Of a stretch of DNA of 64,000 nt, positions 40,903 through 51,307 are shown piece after piece. The first letter of the stretch is position 1. The number at the start of each line of letters is the position of its first letter. Position numbers and translations under genes: made by a program. Where the stretch lies: assembly GCF_007997035.1 (NCBI RefSeq), contig NZ_VOSS01000001.1, forward strand, positions 112,466-176,465, given 5' to 3'. The stretch comes from Ralstonia sp. TCR112 (lineage in GTDB: Bacteria > Pseudomonadota > Gammaproteobacteria > Burkholderiales > Burkholderiaceae). Below the pieces are notes generated by a model, which worked only from the letters and a program-made list of their open reading frames with translations, ran no database searches and had not been told where the DNA came from.

Positions 40903-43390
40903 GCAGACCGCTGCCGCCGCCACCGCTTCGGTAGCGGGCGTCACGCTTCCTGTCGGCGCCGCAAACCTCGTCACCGACAAAGAGCTGACGCAGCTCAAGT
41001 GGTCCAAGGCGCCTTGCCGATTCTGCGGCACCGGCTGCGGCGTTGAAGTGGCCGTCAAGGACAACCGTGTGGTGGCCACGCAGGGCGACCCGAAGGCCGA
41101 GGTCAACCGGGGCCTGAACTGCGTCAAGGGCTATTTCCTGTCGAAGATCATGTACGGCAAGGACCGGCTGACCCAGCCGCTGCTGCGCATGAAGAACGGC
41201 AAGTACGACAAGAACGGCGAGTTCACGCCGGTGAGCTGGGACCGTGCGTTCGACGAGATGGCGGTGCAGTTCAAACGCGTCATCAAGGAAAAGGGCCCGA
41301 CCGCTGTCGGCATGTTCGGCTCCGGCCAATGGACCGTTTTTGAAGGCTACGCCGCCGTCAAGCTGATGAAGGCGGGCTTTCGCTCGAACAACCTCGACCC
41401 CAACGCGCGCCACTGCATGGCCTCCGCCGTGGCCGGCTTCATGCGCACGTTCGGCATGGACGAGCCGATGGGCTGCTACGACGACTTCGAAGTCGCCGAC
41501 GCGTTCGTGCTGTGGGGCTCGAACATGGCGGAGATGCATCCGATCCTGTGGTCGCGCGTGACGGATCGGCGCCTGTCTGCGCCGAAGACGAAGGTCGCGG
41601 TGCTGTCGACGTTCACGCACCGCTCGTTCGATCTGGCCGACATTCCGATCGTCTTCACGCCGCAGGCCGACCTCGCGATGCTGAACTACATCGCGAACTA
41701 CATCATCACCAACAAGAAGGTCAACACGGACTTCGTCAACAAGCACACCGTCTTCAAGCAGGGCGTGACCGATATCGGCTACGGCCTGCGGCCGGACAAC
41801 CCCGTGCAGAAGGCCGCCAAGAATGCCGACAAGGTGGGCGATTCCAAACCGATCTCGTTCGACGAGTTCGCAAAGTTCGTCTCGACGTACGACCTGGACT
41901 ACACCACCAAGCTGGCGAACCCGGACAAGAGCAAGGAGAAGGAGTTCAAGCAGCAGCTCCAGAAGCTTGCCGAGCTGTACGCCGATCCGAAGATCAAGGT
42001 CGTCTCGTTCTGGACCATGGGTTTCAACCAGCACACGCGTGGCACCTGGGCGAACAACATGATCTACAACCTGCACCTGCTGACGGGGAAGATCGCCACG
42101 CCGGGCAACAGCCCCTTCTCGCTGACGGGCCAGCCTTCGGCCTGCGGGACCGCACGCGAAGTCGGCACGTTCTCGCACCGCTTGCCGGCCGACATGGTCG
42201 TGACGAACCCGAAGCACCGCGAGGAAGCCGAGCACATCTGGAAACTGCCCGCCGGCACGATCCCGGAAAAGCCGGGCTATCACGCCGTGCTGCAGAACCG
42301 CATGCTGAAAGACGGCAAGCTCAATGCGTACTGGGTGCAGGTCAACAACAACATCCAGGCCGGCGCCAACATCAACGAGGAAGGCTACCCGGGCTACCGC
42401 AATCCGGCGAACTTCATCGTTGTCTCGGACGTGTATCCGACCGTCACCGCGCTGGCCGCCGACCTGATCCTCCCGAGCGCCATGTGGGTCGAGAAGGAAG
42501 GCGCCTACGGCAACGCCGAGCGCCGCACGCAGTTCTGGCATCAACTCGTTGATGCGCCCGGCGAGGCACGTTCCGACCTGTGGCAACTGGTGGAATTCTC
42601 CAAGCGTTTCAAGGTGGAAGAAGTCTGGCCGGAAGACCTCATCGCCAAGAAGCCGGAGCTGCGCGGCAAGACGCTCTACGACGTGCTCTACCGCAACGGC
42701 AACGTCGACAAGTTCCCGCTCAAGGACGTCGACCCGGAATACAACAATGCCGAAGCCAAAGCGTTCGGCTTCTACCTGCAGAAGGGCTTGTTCGAGGAAT
42801 ATGCAAGCTTCGGGCGCGGCCACGGCCACGACCTGGCACCGTTCGACGACTATCACAAGGCGCGCGGATTGCGCTGGCCGGTGGTCAACGGCAAGGAAAC
42901 ACGCTGGCGCTACAAGGAAGGCAGCGATCCGTACGTCAAGGCCGGCACCGGCTACCAGTTCTATGGCAACCCGGACGGCAAGGCGGTGATCTTCGCCCTG
43001 CCCTATGAGGCGCCGCCGGAAGTGCCGGACAAGGAATACCCGTTCTGGCTGTCGACCGGCCGCGTGCTGGAACACTGGCACTCGGGCTCGATGACGCGGC
43101 GGGTGCCCGAGCTGTATCGCGCATTCCCGAATGCGGTCTGCTTCATGCACCCCGAAGACGCGAAGGCGTTGGGGCTGCGGCGTGGTGTCGAGGTCGAGGT
43201 GATTTCGCGGCGCGGCAAGATGCGCACCCGCATTGAAACGCGCGGCCGCAACCAGCCGCCGAAGGGCCTGGTGTTCGTGCCCTGGTTCGATGCAAGCCAG
43301 CTCATCAACAAGGTCACCCTGGATGCAACCTGCCCGATCTCGCTGCAGACGGATTTCAAGAAATGCGCCGTCAAGATCGTGAAGGTCTGA
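40874..43390 (+). CDS. napA: Periplasmic nitrate reductase catalytic subunit
   Basis: NapA (838 residues) reduces nitrate to nitrite in the periplasm with a bis-MGD molybdenum cofactor and one [4Fe-4S] cluster. The Tat signal is [11 protein letters not shown] (R5-R6). The cluster motif is [12 protein letters not shown]...CVKG (C-x2-C-x3-C-x26-C). The Mo ligand is C181 in NARHCMASA. Length matches the E. coli enzyme (828). The gene overlaps napD by 29 bases; napB starts 40 bp later. There is no napF, napG or napH, so quinol electrons arrive by NapC. Confidence 0.98.
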   Translation: MKVSRRAFIKQTAAAATASVAGVTLPVGAANLVTDKELTQLKWSKAPCRFCGTGCGVEVAVKDNRVVATQGDPKAEVNRGLNCVKGYFLSKIMYGKDRLTQPLLRMKNGKYDKNGEFTPVSWDRAFDEMAVQFKRVIKEKGPTAVGMFGSGQWTVFEGYAAVKLMKAGFRSNNLDPNARHCMASAVAGFMRTFGMDEPMGCYDDFEVADAFVLWGSNMAEMHPILWSRVTDRRLSAPKTKVAVLSTFTHRSFDLADIPIVFTPQADLAMLNYIANYIITNKKVNTDFVNKHTVFKQGVTDIGYGLRPDNPVQKAAKNADKVGDSKPISFDEFAKFVSTYDLDYTTKLANPDKSKEKEFKQQLQKLAELYADPKIKVVSFWTMGFNQHTRGTWANNMIYNLHLLTGKIATPGNSPFSLTGQPSACGTAREVGTFSHRLPADMVVTNPKHREEAEHIWKLPAGTIPEKPGYHAVLQNRMLKDGKLNAYWVQVNNNIQAGANINEEGYPGYRNPANFIVVSDVYPTVTALAADLILPSAMWVEKEGAYGNAERRTQFWHQLVDAPGEARSDLWQLVEFSKRFKVEEVWPEDLIAKKPELRGKTLYDVLYRNGNVDKFPLKDVDPEYNNAEAKAFGFYLQKGLFEEYASFGRGHGHDLAPFDDYHKARGLRWPVVNGKETRWRYKEGSDPYVKAGTGYQFYGNPDGKAVIFALPYEAPPEVPDKEYPFWLSTGRVLEHWHSGSMTRRVPELYRAFPNAVCFMHPEDAKALGLRRGVEVEVISRRGKMRTRIETRGRNQPPKGLVFVPWFDASQLINKVTLDATCPISLQTDFKKCAVKIVKV

Positions 43391-43430
43391 CGAGCCCAGG
43401 CAGACGACACACGCGCAACCGGAAAACGTC

Positions 43431-43934
43431 ATGAAGCTCAGCCGACTCCTGGGACTGCCAGCCGTACTCTGTGCGCTGCTGCTGGCGACCCTTGCCAACT
43501 TGCCCGCGCAGGCCCAAGGCGTTGTCGACGCCATGCGCGGCCCCACGCCGATCGCGGCCGAATCGACACCGCCCATCCTGTATCCGACCGAGAACAAGGA
43601 CGTGCGCCGCGAGCGCAACTACACCGGGCAGCCGCCGACGATTCCGCACAAGATCGACGGCACCTACATGTATCAGATCACCAAGGACAACAACGGTTGC
43701 CTGTCCTGCCATGCGCGTACGAAGGCCGAAGAGATGCGGGCGATCCCGATCAGCCCCACGCACTACGTTGACCGCGACGGCCATCAACTGGCCGACGTTT
43801 CGCCGCGCCGCTTCTTCTGCACGCAATGCCACGTGCCGCAGGCCGACGCCAAGCCGCTTATCACCAATACGTTTGTCGATGTCGATGAACTGCTCAAACG
43901 CAAGCCTGACGGCAAGAGCGTTGGCAAGAACTGA
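43431..43934 (+). CDS. napB: Periplasmic nitrate reductase diheme cytochrome NapB
   Basis: NapB (167 residues), the diheme electron donor to NapA. N-terminal signal peptide (ending PAQAQG), then two CXXCH sites: CLSCH and CTQCH, with the conserved RNYTGQPPTIPHKID segment before the first. It starts 40 bp after napA and is followed by napC 12 bp on. Confidence 0.95.
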   Translation: MKLSRLLGLPAVLCALLLATLANLPAQAQGVVDAMRGPTPIAAESTPPILYPTENKDVRRERNYTGQPPTIPHKIDGTYMYQITKDNNGCLSCHARTKAEEMRAIPISPTHYVDRDGHQLADVSPRRFFCTQCHVPQADAKPLITNTFVDVDELLKRKPDGKSVGKN

Positions 43935-43946
43935 GGCGGTGCAGCC

Positions 43947-44534
43947 ATGTTCGACCTGATCAAGCGCTACTGGCGCACCATCAACCGGCCCAGTGCGTAT
44001 TTCAGCCTGGGCTTTCTGACATTGGGTGGCTTTGTTGCCGGCGTGGTGTTCTGGGGCGCGTTCAACACCGCGATGGAGGTGACGAACACCGAAGCGTTCT
44101 GCACGGGCTGCCACGAAATGCACGACAACGTGTACCAGGAGCTGCAGAGCACCATCCATTACACCAACCGCAGCGGTGTACGCGCCATCTGCTCGAACTG
44201 CCACGTTCCGCACGCCTGGACGAACAAGATTGCACGGAAGATGCAGGCCTCCAAGGAAGTGTGGGGCAAGATTTTCGGCACCATCGATACGCGCGAGAAA
44301 TTCGAAGCCCACCGGCTCGAACTGGCCCAGCACGAATGGGATCGCCTCAAGGCCAACGATTCATTGGAATGCCGCAACTGCCACAACTACGATTCGATGG
44401 ATTTCACACGGCAAAGCCCGCGCGCGTCTGCCATGCACTCCCAGTACCTGGGCAGCAAGGAGAAGACCTGCATCGACTGCCACAAGGGCATTGCGCACCA
44501 TCTGCCCGACATGTCGAAGATGAAGACCGAGTGA
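43947..44534 (+). CDS. napC: Tetraheme cytochrome NapC
   Basis: NapC (195 residues) passes electrons from menaquinol or ubiquinol to NapB. An N-terminal membrane helix ([19 protein letters not shown]) anchors a periplasmic domain with four CXXCH motifs (CTGCH, CSNCH, CRNCH, CIDCH). The last nap gene; ccmA begins 52 bp later, linking nitrate respiration with heme attachment. A NirT/NrfH relation exists, but the nap context settles the name. Confidence 0.95.
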   Translation: MFDLIKRYWRTINRPSAYFSLGFLTLGGFVAGVVFWGAFNTAMEVTNTEAFCTGCHEMHDNVYQELQSTIHYTNRSGVRAICSNCHVPHAWTNKIARKMQASKEVWGKIFGTIDTREKFEAHRLELAQHEWDRLKANDSLECRNCHNYDSMDFTRQSPRASAMHSQYLGSKEKTCIDCHKGIAHHLPDMSKMKTE

Positions 44535-44586
44535 CGCACGCGATCGTGCAACATGTGCCAGCCCCCATTCGACTCCGACACCTGAC

Positions 44587-45219
44587 GTGCTTGTTGCCAG
44601 CCAATTGACGTTTTCGCGCGCCGGCCGCCGAATCTTCCGCGAGCTGGAACTCTCCGTGTCGGCAGGCGAGCTGGTGCAGATCACCGGAGCGAACGGCAGC
44701 GGGAAGACCACGCTGCTGCGTGTGCTCTGTGGCCTGCTGACACCGGCAAGCGGCACGCTGACATGGCGCGGCGTGCCCGTGCGCAGCAACGGCCCCGCTT
44801 TCCTCAATGCGCTTTGCTACGTTGGGCACACCAACGGCATCGACCCTGATCTCACGGTGACCGAGAGCCTGCGGCTGGCCATGCAACTGGCCGGATTGCG
44901 CGGCTCGGCGTCTGAGCCGTTTGGTATCGGGCGCGCACTGGAGGCGCTCGAACTCGGCAAGCTTGCCGCCACGCCGGTGCGCAAGCTCTCGCAGGGACAG
45001 CGTCGGCGCGTGGCACTGGCGCGCTTGCTGCTCGCGCGGCGCGAACTGTGGCTGCTCGATGAACCGATCGCCTCGCTCGACGATCATGCAGTCGGCCTCT
45101 TCTCCGCACAGCTCGATGCGCACTTGCGTGCAGGCGGCATGGCAATCATGGCCACGCACCACCTGCTGTCGCGCCCGCAAGGGGCGAGTCGCGTGCTCAG
45201 CCTGGGAAGCACCGCATGA
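44587..45219 (+). CDS. ccmA: Cytochrome c biogenesis ATP-binding export protein CcmA
   Basis: CcmA (210 residues), the ATPase of the CcmABCD release complex that frees heme-loaded CcmE. Walker A ITGANGSGKTTLLRV, signature LSQGQRRRVALARL, Walker B LWLLDEPIASLD, H-loop MATHH. Start GTG 44587. It begins the ccm operon right after napC and overlaps ccmB by four bases. Confidence 0.95.
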   Translation: MLVASQLTFSRAGRRIFRELELSVSAGELVQITGANGSGKTTLLRVLCGLLTPASGTLTWRGVPVRSNGPAFLNALCYVGHTNGIDPDLTVTESLRLAMQLAGLRGSASEPFGIGRALEALELGKLAATPVRKLSQGQRRRVALARLLLARRELWLLDEPIASLDDHAVGLFSAQLDAHLRAGGMAIMATHHLLSRPQGASRVLSLGSTA

Positions 45220-45884
45220 AGCCGATGCTGATGGCCATCCTGCGACACGACCTTGCGCTCTCATGGCGGCGGCGCGGCAACCTTGTCGGCGGCGTGGTGT
45301 TCTACGTCATTGCGGCGAGCCTGTTCCCGCTGGCCATCGGCCCCGACCCGCAGCAGTTGCGCATGCTCGCGCCGGGCATCCTGTGGGTCGCGGCGCTGCT
45401 GGCGTCGATGCTCTCGCTCTCTCGGTTGTTTGCGCAGGAACACGCCGATGGCAGCCTGGATCAACTGCTGTTGTCGCCGCACCCGCTTGCGCTGATCGTG
45501 CTGACAAAGATTGCCGCACACTGGCTCGCCAGCGGCTTGCCATTGCTGTTGCTGACGCCCATCCTGGCCCAGCAGTACAGCCTGCCGCTGCATGCAACGC
45601 TACTGCTGACCGCCACGCTGCTGATCGGTACGCCGGCCATTGCGCTGATCGGTGCCGTTGGTGCAGCGCTCACACTGGGCGTGCGCAACGGCGCAGCGCT
45701 GTTGTGCATCCTCGTGCTGCCGCTTTGTGTGCCCGTGCTTGTGTTTGGCGCAGGCGCCGGATCTGCCGCTGATGCGGGGCTCGATGTGATGCCGCATCTG
45801 TCGTTGCTGGGCGCTTGCCTGGCGCTGTCGTTGTTTGTCTGCCCGCTGGCCACGGCTGCCGGGCTGCGCATTGCCGTGGAATGA
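45216..45884 (+). CDS. ccmB: Heme exporter protein CcmB
   Basis: CcmB (222 residues), an inner-membrane subunit of the CcmABCD complex with six hydrophobic helices. MLMAILRHDLALSWRRRGNL, SLSRLFAQEHADGSLDQLLLSP and the later ALLCILVLPLCVPVLVFGAG are typical. It overlaps ccmA by four bases and is followed by ccmC 4 bp after. Confidence 0.95.
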   Translation: MKPMLMAILRHDLALSWRRRGNLVGGVVFYVIAASLFPLAIGPDPQQLRMLAPGILWVAALLASMLSLSRLFAQEHADGSLDQLLLSPHPLALIVLTKIAAHWLASGLPLLLLTPILAQQYSLPLHATLLLTATLLIGTPAIALIGAVGAALTLGVRNGAALLCILVLPLCVPVLVFGAGAGSAADAGLDVMPHLSLLGACLALSLFVCPLATAAGLRIAVE

Positions 45885-45888
45885 CCCG

Positions 45889-46674
45889 ATGACGAATCGA
45901 TCCGGACTCCACACCACGCCCATCACCGTGCGCCAGCCTGCGTCGCGGCGCTGGAACTGGCTCGCGTATGCGTCCCCCGTGCGGTTTGATCCGCTCGCGC
46001 GCAAGCTCGCACCGTGGTTTGGTGCAGCCGCTCTCGTGTTCCTCGTCGCTGGCCTCTATGTCGGCTTCATGGTGGCGCCCACCGATGCGCAGCAGGGTGA
46101 GGTCTATCGCATCATCTTCCTGCACGTGCCGGCTGCGTGGATGTCGATGTTCATCTACCTCGTGATGGCCGGTTATTGCGCGCTGGGGCTGGTACTGCGC
46201 ACGCGGCTTTCGTCGATGATGGCGTCGGCACTCGCGCCCACGGGTGCGCTCTTCACCGCCATCGCGCTATGGACCGGCGCGCTGTGGGGCAAGCCCACTT
46301 GGGGCACATGGTGGGTATGGGATGCGCGGTTGACGTCGGAGTTGCTGCTGCTGTTTCTGTACCTCGGCTTCATCGCATTGGAAAGCGCCGTTGAAGACCC
46401 GCGCCGCGCCGAACGCGCCTGCGCCGTGCTGGCCGTGGTCGGCGTAGTCAACATCCCCGTGATCTATTTCTCGGTGCAGTGGTGGAACACGCTGCACCAG
46501 GGCGCGTCCATCAGCCTGACGGCGGCACCGTCCATGGTGATGACGATGCTGCTCGGCATGCTGCTAATGACGCTCGCGTGCTGGATGTACAGCATCTGCG
46601 TGGCGCTGATTCGCGTGCGCTGCATCATGCGCGAACGCGCCGACGATGACCACAACTTGAGCACGCCCGCATGA
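45889..46674 (+). CDS. ccmC: Heme transporter CcmC
   Basis: CcmC (261 residues) presents heme to CcmE with its WWD domain [14 protein letters not shown] and conserved periplasmic histidines ([21 protein letters not shown]). Six transmembrane helices. The start is ATG 45889; the N-terminal part is longer than the E. coli protein (245). The gene overlaps ccmD by four bases. Confidence 0.95.
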   Translation: MTNRSGLHTTPITVRQPASRRWNWLAYASPVRFDPLARKLAPWFGAAALVFLVAGLYVGFMVAPTDAQQGEVYRIIFLHVPAAWMSMFIYLVMAGYCALGLVLRTRLSSMMASALAPTGALFTAIALWTGALWGKPTWGTWWVWDARLTSELLLLFLYLGFIALESAVEDPRRAERACAVLAVVGVVNIPVIYFSVQWWNTLHQGASISLTAAPSMVMTMLLGMLLMTLACWMYSICVALIRVRCIMRERADDDHNLSTPA

Positions 46675-46823
46675 GCCAGTTCTCCGTCAATCACGTCGAC
46701 TATATTGCGGGCGCGTTTATTGTGGCCGCGATCTGCATTGCGGCCGAGATGCTGCTGCTTGCCCGCCGCTGGCGCGCGGCCAACCGCGCCAGTCACTCCC
46801 ATCCAGACGGCGGCGACCAATGA
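46671..46823 (+). CDS. ccmD: Heme exporter protein CcmD
   Basis: A 50-residue protein, [18 protein letters not shown]..., with one transmembrane helix and a basic cytoplasmic tail ([12 protein letters not shown]). CcmD is needed to release heme-loaded CcmE from CcmABC. The start overlaps the ccmC stop (ATGA), and its stop overlaps the ccmE start, which leaves no doubt about the position despite the small size. Confidence 0.9.
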   Translation: MSQFSVNHVDYIAGAFIVAAICIAAEMLLLARRWRAANRASHSHPDGGDQ

Positions 46824-47290
46824 CACGCAGACAACGCCGCCTCGGCATCCTGATCGCCGCACTGGTGTGCGCGGGTGCAGCCACCGCACTTACGCTGAAT
46901 GCGTTCCGCTCGAATCTGGTGTTTTTCTTCAGCCCGAGCCAGATCGCCGCCAAGGAAGCGCCCGTGGCGCAGGTCTTCCGTCTGGGCGGGCTCGTTGAGC
47001 GCGGTTCCATCCAGCGCGAACGTGACGGCATGACGATCCGCTTTATCGTCACCGACACTGGGCGCGGCGTGCCAGTCGTCTACCGCGGCTTGCTGCCCGA
47101 CCTGTTCCGGGAGGGCAAGGGCGTGGTGGCGCGCGGCCGTCTCGGCCAGGACGGCGTCTTCGTCGCCAGCGAGGTGCTCGCCAAGCACGACGAGAACTAC
47201 ATGCCGCCCGAAGCCGCCGATGCCGTACGACGCGCCGCGCAGGTCAACGACCAGATGGCGAAGGAATCCGCCCGGAGTGCGTCACGATGA
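46820..47290 (+). CDS. ccmE: Heme chaperone CcmE
   Basis: CcmE (156 residues), a membrane-anchored periplasmic chaperone that binds heme covalently through its His in [13 protein letters not shown]. The N-terminal helix ([23 protein letters not shown]) is the anchor, and the OB-fold carries [12 protein letters not shown] and [14 protein letters not shown]. It overlaps ccmD and ccmF by four bases each. Confidence 0.96.
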   Translation: MTRRQRRLGILIAALVCAGAATALTLNAFRSNLVFFFSPSQIAAKEAPVAQVFRLGGLVERGSIQRERDGMTIRFIVTDTGRGVPVVYRGLLPDLFREGKGVVARGRLGQDGVFVASEVLAKHDENYMPPEAADAVRRAAQVNDQMAKESARSASR

Positions 47291-49305
47291 TCGCCGAGCT
47301 GGGCCACTTCGCGTTGATCCTCGCGCTGCTGACTGCGGCCATGCAATCCGTGCTGCCGCTGGTGGGCGCCGCGCGCGACGACGAGCGCTGGATGGCCGTG
47401 GCGCGCCCTGCCGCGCGCTTGCAATGCGCATTGGTGCTTCTGGCGTATGGCGCGCTGACATGGGCCTTCGTCAGCAACGACTTCAGCGTGCTCTATGTCG
47501 CTGCCAACTCGAACAGCGCGCTGCCGCTGCCCTATCGCGTGGCCGCCGTGTGGGGCGGGCACGAGGGATCGATGTTGCTGTGGACGACGATGCTGGCGCT
47601 GTGGTCGCTGGCCGTGTCGTTGTTCAGCCGACAGCTGCCGCTGCCCGTGGTGGCGCGCGTGCTGGGCGTGATGGGCGCCATCAGCACGGGGCTGCTGCTG
47701 TTCCTGCTGTTCGCATCCAACCCGTTCCTGCGCCTGTTGCCGCCGGCGATGGAAGGGCGTGATCTCAATCCGCTGTTGCAAGACCCGGGCATGGTGTCGC
47801 ATCCCCCCATGCTCTACATGGGCTACGTGGGCTTTGCGGTGGCGTTTTCGTTTGCCATGGCCGCACTCCTGTCCGGCCGGCTCGATGCCACCTGGGCGCG
47901 CTGGTCGCGGCCGTGGACGACGGCCGCCTGGGCATGCCTGACGACCGGCATCATGCTCGGCAGCGCGTGGGCGTATTACGAACTCGGCTGGGGCGGCTGG
48001 TGGTTCTGGGACCCGGTCGAAAACGCCTCGTTCATGCCGTGGCTGGCGGGCACGGCGCTGATCCACTCGTTGGCCGTGACGGAAAAGCGCGGCGTGTTCC
48101 GCGCATGGACGGCGCTGCTGGCCATCTTCACGTTCTCGCTCAGTCTGCTCGGCACGTTCCTCGTCCGCTCGGGCGTGCTGACGTCGGTGCACGCGTTTGC
48201 GGTCGACCCGAAACGCGGTCTCTTCATCCTCGCCTTGCTGGGGATCGTGACGGGGGGCGCCTTGGGTCTGTTTGCGTGGCGGGCAAAGCGGTTGTCCGGC
48301 AACACGGCGGAAGGCGCCACGTTCTCGCTGTTCGCGCGTGAATCGTTCCTTCTGGCCAACAACGTGCTGCTGGCTGTGGCTGCCGCCACGGTGTTGCTCG
48401 GCACGTTGTATCCGCTGGTGCTCGATGTGCTGCGGCTGGGGAAGATCTCGGTCGGACCGGCGTATTTCGAGCAGGTCTTTGTGCCGCTGATGTCGCCTGC
48501 GGTGCTGCTGATGGGCGCGGCGCCGCTGGCGCGCTGGCGTCATGGTGCGCTGCCGTCCATGGCCGTGCGGCTGCGCTGGGCGGCAGTGGCGAGTGTTGTG
48601 GTCGGGCTCGGACTCGCGGTGTTTTATCGGACGTCCGCACTGGCAGGCCTGGGGCTGACGCTCGCCGCATGGTGTCTTGCGAGCGCGCTGGCCAGTCTGG
48701 CCGAAAAGCTCCGGCGGCCCGGCAATCGACTGACGACATTGCGGCAGTTGCCGCCGAGCTACTTCGGCATGCTCGTGGCGCACGCGGGAGTCGGTGTGTT
48801 CATCGCGGGCGTCACGCTCGTGCTCAGCCAAGAGACGCTACGCGAGTTGCCCGTGCGCGTAGGCGGCACGGTGGAGGTGGGCGGCTACACGTTCCACCTC
48901 ACCAGCGTTGTACCGGCCCAGGGCCCCAATTACGACGTCTTGCGCGGCCACGTCGACGTCAGCCGCGACGGCAAACCCGTGGCCACACTGCTGCCTGAGC
49001 GGCGCCTGTATCACAGCCAAGACAACCCCACGACCGAGGTCGCCATCGACAGCGGCATCACGCGCGACCTCTATGTCGCGCTCGGCGAATCACTCGGACA
49101 GGACAACTGGGCCATGCGCGTCTACATCAAGCCCTTCGTCAGCTGGATCTGGGGCGGCTGCGTGCTGATGGTGCTGGGCGGCCTGCTGGCCGTGTGCGAC
49201 CGCCGCTACCGGCTCCGTCGCCGCTCCACGGCATCGCGCACCGCACCCGACACCGCACTGGCGAGTCCCTCATTGGCGATGCCGGCAACCGAGGAGCCCC
49301 GGTGA
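47287..49305 (+). CDS. ccmF: Heme lyase subunit CcmF
   Basis: CcmF (672 residues), the core of the cytochrome c heme lyase, with about 14-15 transmembrane helices, the WWD motif [19 protein letters not shown] and conserved [11 protein letters not shown]. It ligates heme from CcmE to apocytochromes with CcmH/I. It overlaps ccmE and the following ccmG by four bases. Confidence 0.97.
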   Translation: MIAELGHFALILALLTAAMQSVLPLVGAARDDERWMAVARPAARLQCALVLLAYGALTWAFVSNDFSVLYVAANSNSALPLPYRVAAVWGGHEGSMLLWTTMLALWSLAVSLFSRQLPLPVVARVLGVMGAISTGLLLFLLFASNPFLRLLPPAMEGRDLNPLLQDPGMVSHPPMLYMGYVGFAVAFSFAMAALLSGRLDATWARWSRPWTTAAWACLTTGIMLGSAWAYYELGWGGWWFWDPVENASFMPWLAGTALIHSLAVTEKRGVFRAWTALLAIFTFSLSLLGTFLVRSGVLTSVHAFAVDPKRGLFILALLGIVTGGALGLFAWRAKRLSGNTAEGATFSLFARESFLLANNVLLAVAAATVLLGTLYPLVLDVLRLGKISVGPAYFEQVFVPLMSPAVLLMGAAPLARWRHGALPSMAVRLRWAAVASVVVGLGLAVFYRTSALAGLGLTLAAWCLASALASLAEKLRRPGNRLTTLRQLPPSYFGMLVAHAGVGVFIAGVTLVLSQETLRELPVRVGGTVEVGGYTFHLTSVVPAQGPNYDVLRGHVDVSRDGKPVATLLPERRLYHSQDNPTTEVAIDSGITRDLYVALGESLGQDNWAMRVYIKPFVSWIWGGCVLMVLGGLLAVCDRRYRLRRRSTASRTAPDTALASPSLAMPATEEPR

Positions 49306-49844
49306 AGCTGCGTTACGTGCTGCCGCTGGCAGCGTTCTTTGTTCTGGTGATTGCGCTGGCGGCAGGGCTGTCGCGTGATCCTCGTGAGCTGCCCTCGCCG
49401 CTGGTCGGCAAGCCCGCACCGGCGTTCCGGCTGACGGCGTTGGATTCAACTGCCACCCCTATCACGCCGCAAGACCTGCGCGGAAAGGTGTGGATGCTCA
49501 ACGTCTGGGCGTCGTGGTGCACCGCATGCCGGGCAGAGCACGCCGTGCTGAACGCATTCGCCAAACAATCACCCGTGCCGATCTACGGCCTGAACTACAA
49601 GGACGACGCCAGCGCCGCCCGCGCGTGGCTCAAGCAGATGGGCGATCCGTATGTCGCCTCGCTCATCGATGCAGACGGCAAGGTCGGCATCGACTACGGC
49701 GTGTACGGTGTGCCGGAAACCTTCGTGATCGATCGCGCCGGCGTGATCCGCTATCGCCAGGTCGGCCCCGTCACAGCCGAATCCATGGAACGCAAGATCG
49801 TGCCGCTGCTGCAGCAACTGGAGCAGGAGGGCGGTCATGCATAA
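49302..49844 (+). CDS. ccmG: Thiol:disulfide interchange protein CcmG (DsbE)
   Basis: CcmG (180 residues), a membrane-anchored thioredoxin that reduces apocytochrome CXXCH cysteines. N-terminal helix VLPLAAFFVLVIALAAG, then the thioredoxin fold with active site WASWCTACRAEH and the cis-proline region YGVYGVPETFVID. Start GTG 49302 overlaps the ccmF stop; the end overlaps ccmH by 8 bases. Confidence 0.95.
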   Translation: MKLRYVLPLAAFFVLVIALAAGLSRDPRELPSPLVGKPAPAFRLTALDSTATPITPQDLRGKVWMLNVWASWCTACRAEHAVLNAFAKQSPVPIYGLNYKDDASAARAWLKQMGDPYVASLIDADGKVGIDYGVYGVPETFVIDRAGVIRYRQVGPVTAESMERKIVPLLQQLEQEGGHA

Positions 49845-50307
49845 ACGACTGGCTGCGCTGGTTCTCGCGGGCGTCGCGGCGTTCACGTTGCAAATGCCCG
49901 CCCGTGCGACGGCGTCGGACGCCGATCTCGACACCCGCGTCCATGCGCTGTCGGAGCAGCTGCGCTGCCTCGTCTGCCAGAACCAGACCCTCGCCGACTC
50001 CAACGCCGACCTCGCCGTCGACCTGCGCCGCCAGATTCGCGAACAACTGCGCGCCGGCGCCACCGAAGCCGACGTGAAGCAGTACCTCGTGCAGCGCTAT
50101 GGCGATTTCGTCCTGTACCGTCCGCCCGTCAAACCGCTGACGTATCTGCTGTGGTTCGGCCCGGTGCTGTTGCTGATGGCGGTGGTGTTCGGCATCGTGT
50201 CGTCCCGCAAACAGCAGAAGCCGGCGCCTGCCGAGATGGACCCCGACGCCCAGGCGCGCCTCGCTGCACTGCTTGCGTCGTCGTCACCGGACGACCCCCG
50301 CCCATGA
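49837..50307 (+). CDS. ccmH: Cytochrome c-type biogenesis protein CcmH
   Basis: CcmH (156 residues), a membrane-anchored thiol protein that helps present apocytochrome c to the lyase. Signal peptide, redox motif LRCLVCQNQTLADSNADLA, then a membrane helix (YLLWFGPVLLLMAVVFGIV). It is the short CcmH type; the CcmI part is encoded separately by the next gene, overlapping by four bases. Confidence 0.95.
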   Translation: MHKRLAALVLAGVAAFTLQMPARATASDADLDTRVHALSEQLRCLVCQNQTLADSNADLAVDLRRQIREQLRAGATEADVKQYLVQRYGDFVLYRPPVKPLTYLLWFGPVLLLMAVVFGIVSSRKQQKPAPAEMDPDAQARLAALLASSSPDDPRP

Positions 50308-51212
50308 CTGTGATGACCCTGTTCTGGCTGCTGGCGGCTGCCCTCACGGCCGTCACCATGGCGGTGTTGCTGACGCCGCTGTTGCGGCGCGCGCGCACCC
50401 ATCAGCTCGATACGCGCATCCAAGGCCCCACGGCGCGCAGCCAGATGGTTCGCTGGTACCACGATCAACTGCGCGAGCTGGATGCCGATCTGCGCGCCGG
50501 CACTATCGATGCCGCCGGCCACGCGCATGCACGCGCAGAGCTTGGCCAACGGCTGCTGGACGATACCGCCGATACCGCCGATACCGCCACCACGCCGCCG
50601 GCGCGCCCGGACCGCCGCCCCGTCGTGCTCGCGGCACTGCTGTTGGCTGCGTTGCCCACGTCCGCAGTGCTGCTCTATCAGCACCTGGGCAAGCCCGCCG
50701 CGCTGTGGATGCCCGGCGACATGCTGACCGCCGCGCGCAGCGACCACACCGGTGGAGATGCGCAGATCGAATCGATGGTCAACAGCCTCGCGCAACGCCT
50801 GCGCGACACGCCTGACGACGCGCCCGGCTGGGCCCTGCTCGCCCGGTCCTACAGCACGATGGAGCGCCCGGCCGATGCCGTCGCCGCTTACGCCAAGGCA
50901 GTCGCCCTTGCGCCCGACGTCGCGAGCCTGCGCGCCGATTACGCCGACGCACTCGCCACGGCACAGGGCGGCGCCCTCGCCGGAGCGCCCATGGAGCAGG
51001 TGCGCCTCGCACTGAAGAGCGATCCGGACGAGCCCAAAGCGCTGGCGCTGGCCGCTTCCGCCGCCGCGGAACGTGGTGACGTGGCCGAGGCCATCGCCCA
51101 GTGGGAGCACCTCTACCAGTTGCTGCCGCCCGAATCTTCCGGCGCCAGGCAAATCGCCGCCAACTTGGCCGCCGCGCGCGCCGATCAGCAAAAGGCACCG
51201 CGCAGAAAGTGA
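50304..51212 (+). CDS. ccmI: Cytochrome c biogenesis protein CcmI (TPR)
   Basis: CcmI (302 residues) binds apocytochrome c C-termini with its TPR repeats. Two N-terminal membrane helices (about residues 5-24 and a second at 105-125) flank a cytoplasmic segment; the C-terminal half has TPR-like helices (WALLARSYSTMERPADAVAAY). A nine-base tandem repeat (GATACCGCC three times, 50562-50588) encodes DTADTADTA in the loop before the second helix. Last gene of the nine-gene ccm set. Confidence 0.88.
   Translation: MTVMTLFWLLAAALTAVTMAVLLTPLLRRARTHQLDTRIQGPTARSQMVRWYHDQLRELDADLRAGTIDAAGHAHARAELGQRLLDDTADTADTATTPPARPDRRPVVLAALLLAALPTSAVLLYQHLGKPAALWMPGDMLTAARSDHTGGDAQIESMVNSLAQRLRDTPDDAPGWALLARSYSTMERPADAVAAYAKAVALAPDVASLRADYADALATAQGGALAGAPMEQVRLALKSDPDEPKALALAASAAAERGDVAEAIAQWEHLYQLLPPESSGARQIAANLAAARADQQKAPRRK
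50562..50588 (+). repeat. Nine-base tandem repeat in ccmI
   Basis: Three exact copies of GATACCGCC, encoding Asp-Thr-Ala three times in a cytoplasmic loop of CcmI. In-frame slippage would not break the gene. Confidence 0.8.
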
Positions 51213-51228
51213 AGCAATCGGTGCTTCG

Positions 51229-51241
51229 AATTTGACCGCAA
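51229..51241 (+). promoter_or_regulatory. Ada box upstream of ada
   Basis: AATTTGACCGCAA, identical to the box at 37993-38005. Downstream lie the shared CCGGAGTG (51246-51253) and a -10-like TACAGT (51273-51278) 32 bp from the box. The ATG of ada is at 51308. Fits Ada autoregulation as in E. coli. Confidence 0.7.
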
Positions 51242-51307
51242 GACCCGGAGTGTCCCGCCAGGGGGCCGCACCTACAGTACAGTCATCGCAGTCCACTGGA
51301 TGACGCC

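Noticed and set aside
40787..43618. A 943-codon open frame on the minus strand opposite napA
   Set aside because: Antisense shadow of napA, which has complete motifs and cofactor ligands. Long antisense frames are common at this GC content.
47197..48831. A 544-codon Arg/Gln/His-rich frame opposite ccmF
   Set aside because: Shadow of ccmF, which has full membrane segments and the WWD motif.
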